A stretch of DNA of 64,000 bases, taken from CAVQBP01 sp963710745. Lineage in GTDB: Bacteria; Bacteroidota; Ignavibacteria; Ignavibacteriales; Ignavibacteriaceae. The notes under the pieces are model-generated. The model was given only the letters and a program-made list of their open reading frames with translations, ran no database searches and was not told the DNA's origin. Shown here piece by piece: positions 61,432-64,000 of the stretch. A program made the translations under genes and the position numbers. Position 1 is the first letter of the stretch. The number at the start of each line of letters is the position of its first letter. Where the stretch lies: contig CAVQBP010000011.1 of assembly GCA_963710745.1 (NCBI GenBank), forward strand, positions 131,812 through 195,811, read 5' to 3'.

Positions 61432-63066
61432 TTATTGAACCATAACTTCATCAACAAACAGCCAGGCTTTACCTCCTGCGCCTGGATCTTCCGCAGGACA
61501 TTGGTTAATATTTTTTGCAATTACCTTTAAATAACGTGCATTTACATTCTCAAAATTTTTACCAATCAAAGTTCTGTTTCCTATGAGAAAAGACTTAATT
61601 TCATCTGATTCGAGACTTCCGATGTTCTCAAATTTTCTATTATCATTAGAAATAAAATAGTTAATTTCTGACGGCAGGTATATCCAGGAATTTTTATTAT
61701 CCAGACAGCTTAAAGTTACTCCCTTAATCAACTGAATTTTACCAAGATCAATGACTGCTACAAAATCTTCAGCTTCAAAGCCCATCCAGGCAGAATTATG
61801 AAAATCTTCATTACCTGATTGATGATCAATAAGAGAATTGCCATTAAACTCGGCAGGATACTTTGGACTTGGTTTATTTATAAGCAAAGCGGATTTAACT
61901 TTTAGAACTTTAATAAAATTAACTGTAGATAACTCACTTTTGTTATCATCTTTAACAGAAATCGCTTTTATAGTTATTGTCGTATCAAGATTTAACGGTT
62001 TTGAATATATGATAGAATTTTCATTTGGATCGCTTCCATCGATTGTATACCTGATTTGTGCAGCTTTATCATCTACAAAAAAGGATAGCTTTTCTGATTC
62101 TGTAAAAATTCCACTTTCAATTGAAGGATTTGGTTTCGGCAGATAACTATTTTCATTCGATTTAGAAATTGAATTTTCTGTAAAAGCACCCAGCACAGGT
62201 ACACCTATCCATTCGTCAGGCTGGTGTAAACCTAATAAATATGCAATAGTTGATGCAGTATAATAAGTATTGACCGGCTGGCTGATTAATTTGTTTTTTA
62301 TTATTCCCGGTCCTTCAATAATCCACGGCACCTGAATTTCAGCCATGCTTTCTCCGCCATGCCCGTAGCCGACTCCTCCGTGATCCGATACAACTATAAA
62401 ATTAGTCGTTTCATATAATCCTGCAGAATCCAAAGCATTTAAAAGCTTTCCTACTTCACTATCAACATCTTCTATTGACTTGTAATATTCCGGTGAACCG
62501 TGTGCAAATTTATGACCGGCCTCATCAACTATTCCTGCATAGATAAAAGTAAATAAAGGCGAATCATCCAATACGTATTTGATTGCATTTTTATAAACAT
62601 CGCGGTAATCAGAATCAAATCTAACCTTGGAAATATATTTACCGTTAAAAAGGTCCATCAGTTCTTTCCAGTCATAGAAGATTGCCGTTTTTGCATCCGG
62701 TCTCTGATTTCTGATAACTGTGAACATTGACGGAAAATAACCGTCCTTATCAGCTGTTGTAGGTTCAATTGTATGATTGCGGGTTGTCCAGCCGTTATTG
62801 GTTATGCCGTGCTGTTCCGGACCTGCACCGCAGAGCATTGATCCCCAGTTAGGAGCACTGACAGTCGGCATTACACCGCGCGCCTTTAAAGTAAATGCTC
62901 CGTCTTTAATTAGTCTGTTAAGGTTAGGAGTTTTTGCACATTGTATTCCATCTGTGCTTAATCCGTCAATGCCGATTAAAATTACTCTTTTTGTCTTATT
63001 TGATTGACATGAAATAAATAATAATGATGAAATAAAAATTATTGAGAACAGTAAAATTTGTTTCAT
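61432..63066 (-). CDS. NPP/alkaline-phosphatase-type phosphodiesterase lipoprotein with CHB_HEX and discoidin modules
   Basis: A 544-residue predicted lipoprotein: MKQILLFSIIFISSLLFISC places Cys20 in a lipobox. The catalytic domain (about 27-295) is of the type I phosphodiesterase/nucleotide pyrophosphatase class: VILIGIDGLSTDG (metal Asp), MPTVSAPNWGSMLCGAGPEQ with a Ser/Thr nucleophile, IVDEAGHKFAHGSPEYYKSI and VVSDHGGVGYGHGG (metal ligands). A CHB_HEX domain (about 325-390) and the shared discoidin module follow, but CPAEDPGAGGKAWLF replaces the usual CPxWH. Such enzymes hydrolyse phosphodiesters or phosphate esters; here a phosphorylated or phosphodiester-linked glycan is a possible target (inference). 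It starts 14 bases after the upstream sulfatase. The frame is intact. Confidence 0.82.
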   Translation of the reverse strand: MKQILLFSIIFISSLLFISCQSNKTKRVILIGIDGLSTDGIQCAKTPNLNRLIKDGAFTLKARGVMPTVSAPNWGSMLCGAGPEQHGITNNGWTTRNHTIEPTTADKDGYFPSMFTVIRNQRPDAKTAIFYDWKELMDLFNGKYISKVRFDSDYRDVYKNAIKYVLDDSPLFTFIYAGIVDEAGHKFAHGSPEYYKSIEDVDSEVGKLLNALDSAGLYETTNFIVVSDHGGVGYGHGGESMAEIQVPWIIEGPGIIKNKLISQPVNTYYTASTIAYLLGLHQPDEWIGVPVLGAFTENSISKSNENSYLPKPNPSIESGIFTESEKLSFFVDDKAAQIRYTIDGSDPNENSIIYSKPLNLDTTITIKAISVKDDNKSELSTVNFIKVLKVKSALLINKPSPKYPAEFNGNSLIDHQSGNEDFHNSAWMGFEAEDFVAVIDLGKIQLIKGVTLSCLDNKNSWIYLPSEINYFISNDNRKFENIGSLESDEIKSFLIGNRTLIGKNFENVNARYLKVIAKNINQCPAEDPGAGGKAWLFVDEVMVQ

Positions 63067-63080
63067 AGAAAAATCTCCCT

Positions 63081-64000
63081 TTAAGTAACTATTACTTCAT
63101 CGGTAAAAATCCATGCGCGGCCTCCGGCACCCGAATGCCATGGAGGACAGGTACCGATATTCTTAGCATGAATTTTAAGATATCTTGCTTTAATTGGTTC
63201 AGATCTAAAATCGAAATATTCCTTGAATATGTATGTAGATTTTAAACTTGATTTCCTGTTTATTTTACCTAAGCTGGTAAAATTCTTTTTATCATCTGAA
63301 TATTGAATCTCTACCCATTCAGGTAAAAAGATCCATGATTCTGTATGCTGGAGAAAACCGATTTTGATCTCATGCATATCAAGTTCTTTACCTAAATCAA
63401 CATTTGCTATCATATCATTTTTTTCAAAACCCTGGTATACGGAATAATCTACATTAGAGTACATTTTATCAGGTCCAATCCAGCCGTCGAATAATGCGTT
63501 TGGATTTCCCCCCGAATATTTTGAAGCATAGGGATAAACAAACGCAACCTTTGCTCCTATTCCCTTATGATTTATTTTAATATTCTTTTTAGGAAGGAAT
63601 TTTTTTTCATCAGTATCTTTATACTGCTCACGCAGTTTCTGCAACTGTATCTTTAGATCTTTTATTACCGGCTTATATTCAGGATTGTCATACAGATTGT
63701 TTAATTCATTCGGATCATTCTGCAAATCATAAAGTTCCCAGGCGTCGATATCATAATAAAAATGAATCAGCTTGTAGCGGGCTGTTCTGATCCCGTAATG
63801 CCTTTTGACACTGTGTACAGCAGGATACTCAAAATAATGATAGTAAACTGCAGTCCGCCAGTTTTTGGGATGATGTCCTTCCAGAATTTTCCTGAACGAT
63901 TCTCCCTGCATATCTCCGGGAATATCAACACCTGCATAGTCTAAAAACGTCGGTGCATAATCAATATTAAGCACCATGTCATTGTAATCAACAGTACCAC
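63081..64000 (-). CDS. Sulfatase C-terminal part with discoidin module (5' end outside window)
   Basis: Only the last ~306 residues are present; the frame is open to the right edge (GTVDYNDMVLNIDYAPTFLD). NIDYAPTFLDYAGVDIPGDM, GIRTARYKLIHFYYDID and WELYDLQNDPNELNNLYDNP are typical of the C-terminal half of S1 sulfatases; the formylglycine site lies outside. A ~150-residue shared discoidin module follows, ending CPPWHSGAGGRAWIF and TDEVIVT. It is the most upstream gene seen in the block sulfatase-NPP-GH3-sulfatase-unassigned protein, so that operon extends beyond the window. Confidence 0.88.
   Translation of the reverse strand, partial: GTVDYNDMVLNIDYAPTFLDYAGVDIPGDMQGESFRKILEGHHPKNWRTAVYYHYFEYPAVHSVKRHYGIRTARYKLIHFYYDIDAWELYDLQNDPNELNNLYDNPEYKPVIKDLKIQLQKLREQYKDTDEKKFLPKKNIKINHKGIGAKVAFVYPYASKYSGGNPNALFDGWIGPDKMYSNVDYSVYQGFEKNDMIANVDLGKELDMHEIKIGFLQHTESWIFLPEWVEIQYSDDKKNFTSLGKINRKSSLKSTYIFKEYFDFRSEPIKARYLKIHAKNIGTCPPWHSGAGGRAWIFTDEVIVT

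Overview
This window looks like a chromosomal segment from a low-GC member of the Bacteroidota/Ignavibacteriota/Calditrichota group, most likely Ignavibacteria-like. Three observations support this. The GH18 protein carries a type IX secretion (T9SS) sorting domain of the NPFNP style. The TonB-dependent receptors have N-terminal carboxypeptidase-regulatory-like domains. The intergenic spaces are filled with short hairpin repeats typical of this group. The assignment is inferred from style, because there is no rRNA or marker gene. I saw no tRNA, rRNA, CRISPR array or insertion sequence.

Nearly every gene belongs to one large glycan-foraging locus with three strand blocks. Block 1 (1-31,538, minus) reads from right to left: an alpha/beta-hydrolase esterase, GH92 alpha-mannosidase, a ROK regulator, a GH94 phosphorylase, a T9SS-exported GH18 endo-beta-N-acetylglucosaminidase, two TonB-dependent receptors, an AGE epimerase, GH38 alpha-mannosidase, an MFS sugar porter, a URO-D/MtaA-like protein, GH130 phosphorylase, a CBM9-like protein, GH125 alpha-mannosidase and a third receptor. 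Block 2 (31,865-53,641, plus) holds a second GH38, GH20, GH2, four GH29 fucosidases, a DUF4838 protein, a BNR sialidase-like protein and a GH106-like enzyme. Block 3 (53,851-64,000, minus) holds two sulfatases, an NPP-type phosphodiesterase, a GH3 and an unassigned (alpha/alpha)-barrel-like protein.

The enzyme set fits stepwise degradation of eukaryotic N-glycans or related fucosylated, sulfated alpha-mannose glycans. GH18 would release the glycan outside the cell and the TonB receptors would import it; no SusD lipoprotein is encoded. Periplasmic GH29, BNR, GH2, GH20, GH38, GH92, GH125, sulfatases and esterase would trim it. Signal-peptide-less GH130, GH94 and AGE proteins would finish the job in the cytoplasm by phosphorolysis and epimerisation. 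The exact substrate is inference.

Two unusual properties stand out. First, eight proteins from at least six unrelated catalytic families end in the same discoidin/CBM32-like module, closing on a nearly invariant CPxWHxGAGGKAWLFxDEIxV motif. Second, about half of the large genes are broken by single-base indels, mostly insertions, although the reading frames on either side remain well conserved. Either the assembly carries many indel errors or the locus is decaying; I report restored gene spans and mark the breaks.
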